Shown: positions 8,645-15,989, counted from the first letter of the stretch. The stretch is 16,233 nt of DNA from an uncultured Rikenellaceae bacterium (GCA_949284665.1 CASDWR010000245.1:1-16233); one strand, 5' to 3'. Program-made: numbers and translations. The notes: generated by a model from the sequence alone, not told the origin.

Positions 8645-9796
8645 ATGTTATACGAAAGCGATTTGCAAACATGTGATCTCGTCGGAATACTCGTCTTTGC
8701 GGGTGCGGCGGTTATGTTTTTCGTGCAGTTGTATTACTATGCCGTCGTCTATGGCCGGATTCCGACCTTCCGGACGCACAGCCGCCGGCAGAAATCCGAA
8801 TCGGTCTCCATCTCCGTTGTGCTGGTCATTCAGAATCCCGATTTTGACTACCTCGAGAACGGTTTGCCGTCGTTGCTGGAACAACAATACGATGATTTCG
8901 AGGTGGTGATCGTTGATCTTTCCGGGAATGAAGAGTTCTCGGAATTCCTTGAAACGAAGAGTGCAGCTGACCGTCGACTCGTTGTTACGCACATGGCACG
9001 CAACCCCCGTTTCCCGATCAGTAACAAAATGGCCCTCAATTTGGGAATCAAGGCTGCCCGGAACGAATACGTCATTATAACGACGACCGATTGCCGCCCT
9101 GTAGGAAACAGATGGCTGGCAATAATGGCCAAGGGTTTCGTCGAAGCCGATGTCGTGCTCGGTTATTGCGGAGTGGAACAGTTGCCCGGTTTCGAAAACA
9201 GAATGATGCGATTGTCGCGCATGTGCACTTCGGTGCGGTGGATCAGTGCGGCCATGCGGGGACATGCCTATCGGGGAACGATTTACAATATGGGTTTCTC
9301 GAAACGCGCCTATTTCGATCATAACGGGTTCAATTATCTGAACCTGAATATCGGGGAAGATGACCTCTTTATCAGCCGGATCGCCGCTGACGAAAAGGTC
9401 GGGGTCGTCGTCAATCCTCATTGTGTCGTACGGCAACACCCTTGGGGCGGACTGGACTGGTGGTTCAAGGAGCGCAAATATTACAGTTCCGCCTATCGGT
9501 TCTATCCTTGTCGTGCCCGCCGGTTTGTGGAAATGGAGCTGTGGAGCCGTTTCTTCTTTTTTGGTTTGTTTGTCGCCGCACTTGCCGTATCGCCTTTCGT
9601 GATGAAAATGGTTGCGGTCGGGATGTGTTTGCTCCGTTTCTGTGTGGTGGCATTCGAAATGTGGCGGATTGGTAAACGATTTGCCGAAAAGAATTGGTTC
9701 GCCTGTCTCCCCCTTTACGATTTATGCGCTCCGTTTTATGAAGCATGGCTCGCCATGTCCAGACGATTCAACCCGCCAGCCGATTTATGGAGATAG
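8645..9796 (+). CDS. Membrane-anchored family 2 glycosyltransferase
   Basis: This 383-aa protein has an N-terminal membrane segment (about 11-36), a GT-A catalytic domain (about 54-270) and a hydrophobic region with one or two further segments (about 302-340). Family 2 features are the VSISVVLVIQNPD start strand, ITTTDCRP at 145-152 in the place of the metal-binding DxD motif, and GEDD at 237-240 as the probable catalytic-base motif. KERKYY at 275-280 sits where the QxxRW motif of processive enzymes would be, and that motif is absent. The donor, acceptor and product cannot be read; a surface glycan or glycolipid is the likely context. The ATG at 8645 is chosen over the upstream extension to 8603 because the promoter's TAnnTTTG box lies within the extension. 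The stop overlaps the sigma factor start by 10 bp, so the two are co-transcribed. Confidence 0.87.
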   Translation: MLYESDLQTCDLVGILVFAGAAVMFFVQLYYYAVVYGRIPTFRTHSRRQKSESVSISVVLVIQNPDFDYLENGLPSLLEQQYDDFEVVIVDLSGNEEFSEFLETKSAADRRLVVTHMARNPRFPISNKMALNLGIKAARNEYVIITTTDCRPVGNRWLAIMAKGFVEADVVLGYCGVEQLPGFENRMMRLSRMCTSVRWISAAMRGHAYRGTIYNMGFSKRAYFDHNGFNYLNLNIGEDDLFISRIAADEKVGVVVNPHCVVRQHPWGGLDWWFKERKYYSSAYRFYPCRARRFVEMELWSRFFFFGLFVAALAVSPFVMKMVAVGMCLLRFCVVAFEMWRIGKRFAEKNWFACLPLYDLCAPFYEAWLAMSRRFNPPADLWR

Positions 9797-10368
9797 AGAA
9801 TTATATTATTCTGACCGACCAACAGTTGGTTACATTAGTGCTCGATGGCGATTCGGCTGCTTTCGAGGCACTGTTTAATCGTTACAAGGATGCAATTTAC
9901 AAATTCTGCTTCCAACGAACCGGAGGTAACAGCGACGATGCCAACGATCTGTTGCAGGAAACCTTTATCAAGGCCTTCCTGAATCTGGAAAAATATGATG
10001 TCCGTTATACTTTCGGACAGTGGATCTATGTGATTGCGCGCAATGTATTCATCGACTTCATCCGCAAACGGAGAGATGAATGTTCGATCGATACACTCCC
10101 GTCATCAAACGGTTTCAGAACTCCAATTGCGCCCGAAGCCTCGCCTGAAGAGAGCATCATCGATCGTCAGAAAAGGTCCCAGTTGACAGATTATCTCGAA
10201 AGAATGACTCCTTGTTATCGTCGTTTCATCGAGTTGCGCTTTTTCAAGGAACTTTCCTATGAAGAGATCGCCGCAGAGTTGAATATGCCGCTCGGGACGG
10301 TAAAGACGCAGATACATCGCGCACGTGAACAGTTATGCAAATTTATTGTTCAAGGTGACATGTTGTAA
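9787..10368 (+). CDS. ECF-type RNA polymerase sigma factor
   Basis: This 193-aa protein has the two sigma domains of group 4 (extracytoplasmic function) factors. Region 2 is at about 23-95 (DSAAFEALFNRYKDAIYKFCF, then DLLQETFIKAFLNL and FGQWIYVIARNVFIDFIRKRR). A low-similarity linker of about 35 residues follows, then region 4 at about 133-185 (LTDYLERM, RFFKELSYEEIAAELNMPLGTVKTQIHRAREQL), the helix-turn-helix that reads the -35 element. The start at 9787 lies inside the last codons of the glycosyltransferase gene (overlap 9787-9796), which suggests translational coupling. No anti-sigma gene (FecR-like or zinc-binding RsrA-like) follows; alanine dehydrogenase is next. Regulon and signal are unknown. 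The frame also opens at 9745, but that would overlap the upstream gene more deeply. Confidence 0.93.
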   Translation: MEIENYIILTDQQLVTLVLDGDSAAFEALFNRYKDAIYKFCFQRTGGNSDDANDLLQETFIKAFLNLEKYDVRYTFGQWIYVIARNVFIDFIRKRRDECSIDTLPSSNGFRTPIAPEASPEESIIDRQKRSQLTDYLERMTPCYRRFIELRFFKELSYEEIAAELNMPLGTVKTQIHRAREQLCKFIVQGDML

Positions 10369-10408
10369 AAAAAAAGCGCAATAAACTCTTTTTTGTTAAG
10401 AAAAATGT

Positions 10409-10416
10409 TATTTTTG
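10409..10416 (+). promoter_or_regulatory. Possible -7 box for ald
   Basis: TATTTTTG is an exact TAnnTTTG match 66 bp before the ald ATG. The nearest TTTG (10392-10395) is only 13 bp upstream instead of about 19, so the -33 side is poor. The box ends one base before the hairpin at 10417, which would then sit at the very 5' end of the ald transcript. Confidence 0.4.
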
Positions 10417-10458
10417 AGATCGGATTGTCGGTTTGTGCCGGCTCCGATCTTTTGTTTT
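10417..10458 (+). terminator. Intrinsic terminator after the sigma factor gene
   Basis: AGATCGGA (10417-10424) pairs perfectly with TCCGATCT (10443-10450), and an inner CGG/CCG can pair within the 18-nt intervening stretch. TTTTGTTTTGT follows. The hairpin lies 49 bp after the sigma factor stop and 32 bp before the ald start, so it can end the upstream operon or act as a 5' leader structure of ald. Confidence 0.6.
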
Positions 10459-10481
10459 GTCAAATTCAAAAATTTACCACT

Positions 10482-11588
10482 ATGATTATCGGTATTCCTA
10501 AAGAGATCAAGAACAATGAGAATCGGGTCGCCCTGACACCGTCTGGGGCGAGCGAACTCGTTCGACACGGGCATACCGTTTACGTACAGGCTACGGCCGG
10601 TATGGGGAGCGGTTTTGCCGATGAGAATTACCTGGCGGCCGGAGCGAAAATTTTGCCCGGGATAGAAGATGTCTATGCCGTGGCCGAAATGATAATCAAA
10701 GTGAAGGAACCGATCGAGGCTGAGTATGCGTTGGTCCGTCGCGATCAATTGGTGTTCACCTATTTCCATTTCGCATCGAGTGAATCGTTGACACGGGCGA
10801 TGATCGAGAGCGGGGCGATCTGTTTGGCTTACGAAACGGTGGAAAAAACCGATGGCTCTTTGCCGCTTTTGGTCCCGATGAGTGAAGTAGCCGGACGGAT
10901 GTCCGTTCAGGAAGGAGCCTACTTCCTGGAAAAATCTCATGGAGGCAAAGGTCGTCTGCTGGGTGGAGTGCCCGGCGTGAAACCGGCAAAGGTCCTTGTA
11001 CTCGGTGGAGGAGTAGTCGGAACGAACGCCGCGTTGATGGCGGCCGGACTCGGAGCCGATGTCGTGATAACCGATCTCTCTCTTCCCCGTTTACGCCATT
11101 TGAGCGAGGTGATGCCACGCAATGTGAAAACCCTCATGTCGTCCGGATATAACATTCGTGCCGAACTGCCGGAGGTAGATCTGGTAATCGGGTCCGTATT
11201 GATCCCCGGGGCCAAAGCCCCCCGTCTGATAACCCGCGAAATGTTGGGATTGATGAAACCCGGTACGGTATTGGTCGATGTGGCGATTGATCAGGGTGGT
11301 TGTTTCGAAACTTCGCATCCTACGTCGCATGATAAACCTGTGTTCGAAGTAGATGGCATTATCCACTATTGTGTAGCCAACATCCCCGGTGCTGTCCCCC
11401 ATACATCGACATTGGCGTTGACCAATGCTACGCTTCCGTATGCCGTTGCACTTGCTGACAAAGGGTGGGAGAAAGCATGCCATGACAGTGAGGAGATCCG
11501 TTTGGGGTTGAATGTGGCACACGGGAAGGTCCTGCATCCCGGAGTTGCCGAAGCTTGGAATTTACCGTTGGAATGTTTGGCGGTCTGA
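10482..11588 (+). CDS. ald: Alanine dehydrogenase
   Basis: The product (368 aa) catalyses NAD-dependent, reversible oxidative deamination of L-alanine to pyruvate and ammonia. The N-terminal [20 protein letters not shown] is diagnostic. Key residues fall at the positions used for characterised alanine dehydrogenases: R15 and K75 (pyruvate/alanine binding), H96 (catalytic, in TYFHFAS) and D270 (in VDVAIDQGG). The NAD-binding Rossmann motif [10 protein letters not shown] is at 175-184, followed by VVITD. Absence of the NADP transhydrogenase membrane domain, and full length, separate it from PntA. The ATG at 10482 is preferred over the upstream frame start at 10425, which would translate the hairpin. 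With aspA, the window holds two ammonia-releasing or ammonia-fixing amino-acid enzymes, though they are not in one operon. Confidence 0.96.
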   Translation: MIIGIPKEIKNNENRVALTPSGASELVRHGHTVYVQATAGMGSGFADENYLAAGAKILPGIEDVYAVAEMIIKVKEPIEAEYALVRRDQLVFTYFHFASSESLTRAMIESGAICLAYETVEKTDGSLPLLVPMSEVAGRMSVQEGAYFLEKSHGGKGRLLGGVPGVKPAKVLVLGGGVVGTNAALMAAGLGADVVITDLSLPRLRHLSEVMPRNVKTLMSSGYNIRAELPEVDLVIGSVLIPGAKAPRLITREMLGLMKPGTVLVDVAIDQGGCFETSHPTSHDKPVFEVDGIIHYCVANIPGAVPHTSTLALTNATLPYAVALADKGWEKACHDSEEIRLGLNVAHGKVLHPGVAEAWNLPLECLAV

Positions 11589-11614
11589 ACCCGGAAAGTC
11601 GATTCGGGAAAGAT

Positions 11615-11648
11615 GGGGCCTTCGTTTATTGCGGGCCCCCTTTCTCTT
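11615..11648 (+). terminator. Probable terminator between ald and the convergent gene
   Basis: GGGGCC (11615-11620) pairs with GGCCCC (11634-11639) around a 13-nt loop, followed by a pyrimidine run CTTTCTCTT that is only moderately T-rich. It starts 27 bp after the ald stop, and the pyrimidine run extends into the 3' end of the convergent gene. Confidence 0.4.
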
Positions 11649-12360
11649 ACCTTTCCTTTCCGCACACTCTTTTGCCTTCCACTATTTCGGTTTCGGCCTT
11701 CTCAATGGCTGCCTCGTGTCGTATTCGTTCCATCTTCTGCAATTTGGTCTCACGAGCCGGAATCGATACCCGGATAAAATCATCGGGCGATGCCTTTATG
11801 AAACTCGTCCGACCATCGGGATAGGCGTAAACCCATGAGAAATTGTTTACCAACTTCTGTGCTACCATCCGACGAAGCGGTTGTGAGTTCAAGATATTTT
11901 TCATGAATGTCTCATGACACATCTCCTCGAACAGATCGCCCGAAAGTGCAACAATCTCTTCCAGATTGAAACATTGACTGTAAAAAAGCCTGTCCCGCCA
12001 ATTGAGCACGCGAATGCGTTTGGCCCAATTCCCGGCAATATAGTCCAATATCTGGGCTGCGTACCGGTTCAGGTAGATGACGGCTTCATCGTAGTTGGCC
12101 GTAATCATGCGTTTGCAATGGTTCGATTCGGGATGGACGCAGTAAAAGCATACCTGCAAATCCGACGAATCGTAACAATCCCAGTAGATAGAGTGTGTGA
12201 GAAGACACGATGTGTTGACCGGTGCGGTCGGGAGGGTGGATACGGGTATGACAGAGATGTTCCATGAGCGTTTTTGCATATCCACATATCCAAGATCCCC
12301 GTATACGCCGTATTCCTCCTGAAGATACTCATTGAGTCTAATGATATCCGCCTTGTTCAT
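11647..12360 (-). CDS. Unrecognised 237-aa cytoplasmic protein
   Basis: I do not recognise the family. The protein has no signal sequence or clear membrane helix. Its first half is cysteine-rich (C52, C62, C71, C74, C82), including CFYC at 71-74 and NHC at 80-82, which could bind a metal, though no standard zinc-ribbon spacing is met. The second half is mostly helix-like with several Trp/Arg-rich stretches (NWAKRIRVLNWRDRLFY at 111-127), and the last 35 residues are charged. A good TAnnTTTG promoter 29 bp upstream and normal codon use support a real gene. It is flanked by convergent ald and by rpmH on its own strand, and the rpmH terminator separates it from that gene, so it appears to be transcribed alone. 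Function unknown. Confidence 0.8.
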   Translation of the reverse strand: MNKADIIRLNEYLQEEYGVYGDLGYVDMQKRSWNISVIPVSTLPTAPVNTSCLLTHSIYWDCYDSSDLQVCFYCVHPESNHCKRMITANYDEAVIYLNRYAAQILDYIAGNWAKRIRVLNWRDRLFYSQCFNLEEIVALSGDLFEEMCHETFMKNILNSQPLRRMVAQKLVNNFSWVYAYPDGRTSFIKASPDDFIRVSIPARETKLQKMERIRHEAAIEKAETEIVEGKRVCGKER

Positions 12361-12388
12361 GATGATATGCTGAATGATTTCCCCGATG

Positions 12389-12420
12389 CAAATTTAAGAC
12401 GATTCCGGCTGATTTTCAAC
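12389..12420 (-). promoter_or_regulatory. Promoter of the 237-aa unknown gene
   Basis: On the minus strand: GTTG (12420-12417), 20 bp, then TAAATTTG (12396-12389), an exact -7 match. Transcription would start near 12383, leaving a leader of about 23 nt before the ATG at 12360. Confidence 0.65.
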
Positions 12421-12453
12421 AATACTCCGTCCCTTTCTGGCGGATACGAACAT

Positions 12454-12485
12454 AAAAAAAGCGGTAATCGCCTCGGATTCCGCTT
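12454..12485 (-). terminator. Intrinsic terminator of rpmH
   Basis: On the minus strand AAGCGG-AATC pairs with GATT-A-CCGCTT (one bulged A) around a 6-nt loop, immediately followed by a run of seven T. It lies 23 bp after the rpmH stop and upstream of the next gene's promoter. Confidence 0.8.
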
Positions 12486-12508
12486 CTTATGATACGACAA
12501 GACGGTCT

Positions 12509-12664
12509 CTATCTCAAGTTCGGCTCATCGGATACGGTGAGTTTCTTGCGACCTTTGGCACGGCGAGCAGCCAACACCTTGCGACCATTGGCAGTTGCCA
12601 TTCTCTGACGGAAACCGTGCTTGTTGATTCTTTTTCTCTTGGAAGGTTGGAAAGTCCTTTTCAT
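12509..12664 (-). CDS. rpmH: 50S ribosomal protein L34
   Basis: A short gene of 51 codons. The product begins [18 protein letters not shown] and continues with the conserved [24 protein letters not shown] segment; both are diagnostic of bacterial L34, a very basic protein of the large ribosomal subunit. Length and sequence are normal, with the C-terminal extension TVSDEPNLR as in Bacteroidota homologues that I remember. It has its own strong promoter (12706-12735) and an intrinsic terminator (12454-12485), so it is a single-gene unit. The usual neighbours of rpmH in many bacteria (rnpA, yidC, dnaA) are not adjacent here. rsmG, which elsewhere often lies in the same region of the chromosome, is about 300 bp upstream on the same strand. 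Confidence 0.97.
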   Translation of the reverse strand: MKRTFQPSKRKRINKHGFRQRMATANGRKVLAARRAKGRKKLTVSDEPNLR

Positions 12665-12705
12665 CGCTCTATCGTTTTATTTTCATAATCATCTCGTGCG
12701 GAGTG

Positions 12706-12735
12706 CAAAGGTATAACATTTTCGCGGTTTCCAAA
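12706..12735 (-). promoter_or_regulatory. Promoter of rpmH
   Basis: On the minus strand: TTTG (12735-12732), 18 bp, then TACCTTTG (12713-12706), both full consensus. The predicted start near 12700 gives a leader of about 36 nt. This is a very typical Bacteroidota promoter for a highly expressed gene. Confidence 0.8.
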
Positions 12736-12748
12736 AGTTTTTTAAAGA

Positions 12749-12790
12749 AAAAATGCCGGTTTCACTCTCGACAGCTATTTTGTCCTGTCG
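12749..12790 (-). terminator. Possible terminator at the end of the rsmG transcript
   Basis: On the minus strand CGACAG (12790-12785) pairs with CTGTCG (12774-12769) around a 10-nt loop; an outer GCC/GGC closure is possible, and a run of six T follows at 12753-12748. The gap between the inner stem and the T run makes it imperfect. The stop of the possible 37-aa ORF lies in its loop. Confidence 0.4.
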
Positions 12791-12888
12791 GCTTTACATT
12801 TGACGCAAGGTGGCGTTCGGGTTATCCCCGTTGTCGGATTGTCCGGTCGATAATGGTTCATTTTGTCGAAGAACAGCTCCGAATCCAT
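12775..12888 (-). CDS. Possible 37-aa CxxC mini-protein downstream of rsmG
   Basis: I do not recognise this ORF, which starts 75 bp after the rsmG stop on the same strand. The product has an acidic/aromatic first half (MDSELFFDKMNHYRP), a proline/threonine-rich middle, and ends CVKCKADRTK. The CxxC pair and balanced composition look more protein-like than random sequence of this base content. Against it: there is no clear ribosome site or promoter, the short length makes chance likely, and a second minus-strand frame is open through the same bases. It would be co-transcribed with rsmG. If real, the CxxC could bind a metal or be redox-active, but nothing further can be read. Confidence 0.25.
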   Translation of the reverse strand: MDSELFFDKMNHYRPDNPTTGITRTPPCVKCKADRTK

Positions 12889-12963
12889 AATGATGGTCCG
12901 GGAAGTGGATCTCGTCAAGGGACAATAATATCTGTTTGCCGTGGGAATCTTGTGCCGGATAGC

Positions 12964-13587
12964 TTACCGACACAAGTGGATCACTTTCTTCGTTTCGAAA
13001 AATTCTTCGTCGAAAAAATCGGCAATGTCGTATACGGTACATGGTTTTCCCGCAGCTGCCAGTTCTCCCGTCAGATCGCCCCCTTTCAGACAAAAAATGC
13101 CATTGGATAATGTCCCTCGTCGGCCCGCATCGATTTTGTCCCATGTCCATGAGACTATGTTTTTCAAATCGGTTACGGCTCGGCACACGATATAATCGAA
13201 TCGCCCGGGAAGTTGCTCGGCCCGGCAGTTACAGGCCTCAACATTGGTCAGACCAACCGATTCGCATACGGCACGTACAACCTTTATCTTTTTCCCGATG
13301 GAGTCGACAGCCGTGAAACGGGCTTCGGGGAAAAAGATAGCCAACGGTATGGTCGGGAAACCGCCGCCGCATCCCACGTCGCAAATACGCGCACCGGCAT
13401 CGAAACGACAGACACGTGCGATGGCCAGCGAATGGAGGATATGCTTCAGGTAAAGGCTTTCGAAATCCTTGCGCGAGATGACATTGATACGGGCATTCCA
13501 CTCGCCGTACAAATCGTAGAGCATGGTGAACTGTTCGCGTTGACGGTCGGATAGTTCCGTGCCAAAATATTTTTCGATCAATTTCAT
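12964..13587 (-). CDS. rsmG: 16S rRNA (guanine(527)-N7)-methyltransferase
   Basis: The product (207 aa) uses S-adenosylmethionine to methylate N7 of G527 in 16S rRNA, in the 530 loop. The family's N-terminal helix set is present, with WNARINVISRKDFESLYLKHILHSLA at 30-55. The SAM-binding motif is DVGCGGGFPTIPLAI at 70-84 (usually DVGSGAGFPGIPLAI), followed by the acidic ribose contact in FTAVDSIGKK and by YIVCRAV at 132-138. Loss of this enzyme is known to give low-level streptomycin resistance in several bacteria. The start at 13587 gives the standard N-terminus; the frame extends to 13704 but that part overlaps the upstream gene. The start lies 7 bp after the stop of the FAD dehydrogenase gene, so the two are one operon. 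Confidence 0.94.
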   Translation of the reverse strand: MKLIEKYFGTELSDRQREQFTMLYDLYGEWNARINVISRKDFESLYLKHILHSLAIARVCRFDAGARICDVGCGGGFPTIPLAIFFPEARFTAVDSIGKKIKVVRAVCESVGLTNVEACNCRAEQLPGRFDYIVCRAVTDLKNIVSWTWDKIDAGRRGTLSNGIFCLKGGDLTGELAAAGKPCTVYDIADFFDEEFFETKKVIHLCR

Positions 13588-13594
13588 GGTAGGG

Positions 13595-15169
13595 TCATTG
13601 AATGGATGTGGGGACTCCGTGCAGGTAGCTGGCAACGGCAGAGGCGACCCGTTCACCGTCGACAGCCGATGAAACGATGCCTCCGGCGTAACCGGCCCCT
13701 TCACCTGCCGGGAAAAGGGCTTCGATACAAGGGTGCATCAGGGTAGATGCATCCCGAGGAATGCGTACAGGGGTGGACGTACGGGATTCGACCCCCAGAA
13801 TCTGGGCTTCGTCGCTCAAGAATCCGTGCAATCGTCGGCCGAAAATCCGGAATCCTTCGCGTAGTGTTTCCCCGATGAAAGAGGGAATCCAACGGTCCAT
13901 GCGCGAGGGAACGGTTCCCGGAAGATAGGATGTACGGGGCAGTGTTGCCGATCCTCTGCCGGTGACGAAATCGGTCAGCCGTTGAGCTGGCGCACTTTGG
14001 AAGGGCCCGCTTTCAGTACGTGCTCTTTCCTCAAGAATCTGTTGGAAACGCATGCCTGCTAGGGGACCGTATGCTGCTTTCAAATGTTCGAAATCGGAAA
14101 GCCTTACTTCCACGACGATACCCGAATTAGCCCATGGGGAGTTGCGCAATGAAGGCGACATGCCATTGACAACGCTCTCGGTAGGGGAGGTCAATGCTGG
14201 CACGATGAATCCGCCCGGACACATGCAAAACGAGTAAACACCACGGCCTCCCACCTGGGCAACCAGTGAATAGGAGGCGGCAGGAAGGTATTCGCGATAA
14301 CGCAGGTCGTGGTATTGGATCGTATCAATCAGCTCTTGCGGATGTTCTACACGTACACCCATGGCAAAAGGCTTGGCTTCGAGTGCGATGCCTTTCCTAT
14401 GGAGCGTTTCGTATATGTCGCGTGCCGAGTGACCTGTCGCAAGGATTGTGGCTGCGCCTTCGAATCGCTCGTCTCCGCAACAAACGCCCGTAATCTTATT
14501 CCCGCGAAGCAGGATATCCGTAACCCGACGGCCAAACAGAATCTCTCCCCCGCATGACCGGATCGTTTTGCGGATCGCCGTAATGATTCCCGGCAATTTG
14601 TCCGTACCGATATGCGGGTGTGCCTCGTATAGGATAGCCGGGTCTGCACCGTGGTAGACAAGCGTACGTAGAATCTTGTCGCAGTCGCCGCGTTTCTTGC
14701 TGCGGGTGAAAAGCTTGCCGTCGGAGAAAGTCCCGGCACCCCCTTCGCCGAATGCGTAATTCGAATCGGGATCGAGCGATTCGTTTCGGTTGAGTCGTGC
14801 GATGTCTCGCTTACGGTCGGAGACCTCCCGGCCCCTCTCCAGGACGATCGGACAGAAACCTTCCTCGATCAGCCTGAGAGCTGCAAACAGTCCCGCTGGG
14901 CCGCTTCCCGCAACGATCACTTCCGGACACGCACTTACCTCCGGCCAGTCGAAATGAACCGGCGGTGGAAGCGGTTCCCCTTCCGGATACAGTTCCAACG
15001 TGAGATTCACTTTCGGCGTTCGGCTACGGGCATCGACGGTACGTTTGAGTATTCTGACCAATGCTATCGTTTCCGGGGCAGTCCCCGCTGCACGGGCTGC
15101 AATCGGCAGATAGTATTTTTCGTCCGCCGCCTGTTTCGGGGAAAGAGATAATGTCACGGTTTTTGTCAT
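13595..15169 (-). CDS. COG2509-type FAD-dependent dehydrogenase
   Basis: This 524-aa protein matches the widespread but uncharacterised FAD-dependent dehydrogenase group (COG2509). An N-terminal alpha/beta domain (about 1-80, with the phrase ALVRILKRTVDARSR typical of the group) precedes a Rossmann FAD-binding fold with GSGPAG at 88-93 and the ribose-binding glutamate in VLERGREV. Further conserved stretches are AFGEGGAGTFSDGKL, ILATGHSARD and the C-terminal FPAGEGAGYAGGI, which normally contacts the flavin. Substrate and pathway are unknown. There is no signal or membrane segment. The ATG at 15169 is preferred because AAAGGA lies 6 bp upstream of it and because the upstream alternative (15193) lies inside the promoter -7 box. 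rsmG follows 7 bp downstream in the same operon. Confidence 0.9.
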   Translation of the reverse strand: MTKTVTLSLSPKQAADEKYYLPIAARAAGTAPETIALVRILKRTVDARSRTPKVNLTLELYPEGEPLPPPVHFDWPEVSACPEVIVAGSGPAGLFAALRLIEEGFCPIVLERGREVSDRKRDIARLNRNESLDPDSNYAFGEGGAGTFSDGKLFTRSKKRGDCDKILRTLVYHGADPAILYEAHPHIGTDKLPGIITAIRKTIRSCGGEILFGRRVTDILLRGNKITGVCCGDERFEGAATILATGHSARDIYETLHRKGIALEAKPFAMGVRVEHPQELIDTIQYHDLRYREYLPAASYSLVAQVGGRGVYSFCMCPGGFIVPALTSPTESVVNGMSPSLRNSPWANSGIVVEVRLSDFEHLKAAYGPLAGMRFQQILEERARTESGPFQSAPAQRLTDFVTGRGSATLPRTSYLPGTVPSRMDRWIPSFIGETLREGFRIFGRRLHGFLSDEAQILGVESRTSTPVRIPRDASTLMHPCIEALFPAGEGAGYAGGIVSSAVDGERVASAVASYLHGVPTSIQ

Positions 15170-15177
15170 ACCGATCC

Positions 15178-15208
15178 TTTGCTTTTGCCGCAAAAGTAAC
15201 TATATTTG
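15178..15208 (+). promoter_or_regulatory. Promoter of the mannosyltransferase-like gene
   Basis: TTTG (15178-15181), exactly 19 bp, then TATATTTG (15201-15208): both boxes are full consensus. The predicted start near 15214 leaves a leader of about 17 nt with GGAG close to the ATG at 15231. Confidence 0.78.
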
Positions 15209-15221
15209 TTAATAAATTAAA
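15191..15221 (-). promoter_or_regulatory. Promoter of the FAD dehydrogenase-rsmG operon
   Basis: On the minus strand: TTTA (15221-15218; three of four -33 bases), 19 bp, then TACTTTTG (15198-15191), an exact -7 match. The predicted start near 15184 gives a leader of about 15 nt containing AAAGGA. It overlaps the divergent promoter at 15178-15208. Confidence 0.7.
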
Positions 15222-15230
15222 ACCGGAGCT

Positions 15231-15959
15231 ATGCGTAAACTGGTAATTATCCCTACCTACAACGAAAAGGAAAACGTATCGGCAATGATCGACAAAGTCT
15301 TTTCGTTGCCCGAGTCATTCGATCTGTTGATGATAGACGACGGCTCGCCCGACGGAACGGCCGAAATTATCAAAAAAAAACAGAGTGAGTCGACAGAGAG
15401 ACTCTTTCTGATCGAACGAAGTGGCAAACTGGGTTTGGGAACAGCATATATTACCGGTTTCAGGTGGGCTCTGGAGCACGGATACGATTATGTTTTCGAG
15501 ATGGATTGTGATTTTTCCCACAATCCGGACGATCTGTTGAGGCTCTATCATGCGGCGGTTAACGGGGCCGACGTAGCGATTGGATCGCGTTATATCCAGG
15601 GGGTGAATGTGGTGAACTGGCCGATGAGACGACTGTTGATGTCGTACTATGCTTCCAAATATGTGCGTATCGTAACGGGTATGCCTGTCCGGGATGCAAC
15701 GGCCGGATTCGTCTGCTATTCCCGCGAGGTGCTCGAACGTATCGATCTCGACGCTATCCGCATGAAAGGGTATGGATTCCAAATCGAAATGAAGTTTACG
15801 GCATGGAAGTTGGGTTTCAGGATCAAAGAAGTTTCCATCGTCTTTACTGAGCGTGCCGAAGGCATCTCGAAAATGAGTGGCGGAATCTTTAGCGAGGCGT
15901 TTTGGGGTGTCATGAAATTGCGTTTCCGTAAAGTCGCTTGTCGGGATCAAAAAGTTTGA
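15231..15959 (+). CDS. Polyprenyl-phosphate mannose synthase-like family 2 glycosyltransferase
   Basis: This 242-aa protein resembles dolichol/polyprenol-phosphate mannose synthases, which transfer mannose (or another hexose) from a nucleotide sugar to a lipid-phosphate carrier on the cytoplasmic face of the membrane. Motifs in order: VIIPTYNEKENV at 5-16, the nucleotide-binding DDGSPDGT at 36-43, the metal-binding EMDCDFSHNP at 90-99, GSRYIQG at 118-124, DATAGF at 155-160, and FTERAEGISKMSG at 205-217. There is no C-terminal membrane domain, so it is the short, membrane-associated type. Sugar and lipid carrier cannot be decided from sequence. The start is supported by the promoter and GGAG. 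In Bacteroidota such enzymes may supply sugar for surface glycans or protein O-glycosylation; that role is inferred. Confidence 0.9.
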   Translation: MRKLVIIPTYNEKENVSAMIDKVFSLPESFDLLMIDDGSPDGTAEIIKKKQSESTERLFLIERSGKLGLGTAYITGFRWALEHGYDYVFEMDCDFSHNPDDLLRLYHAAVNGADVAIGSRYIQGVNVVNWPMRRLLMSYYASKYVRIVTGMPVRDATAGFVCYSREVLERIDLDAIRMKGYGFQIEMKFTAWKLGFRIKEVSIVFTERAEGISKMSGGIFSEAFWGVMKLRFRKVACRDQKV

Positions 15960-15989
15960 AAGGATCTTTTTGAAGAGTCATGCCGATAC

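Noticed and set aside
8648..9439. 263-codon minus-strand frame
   Set aside because: It is antisense to the family 2 glycosyltransferase and has no recognisable features.
12794..13186. 130-codon minus-strand frame overlapping the 3' half of rsmG
   Set aside because: It is a shifted frame of rsmG for two thirds of its length; the remainder has no start of its own or motif.
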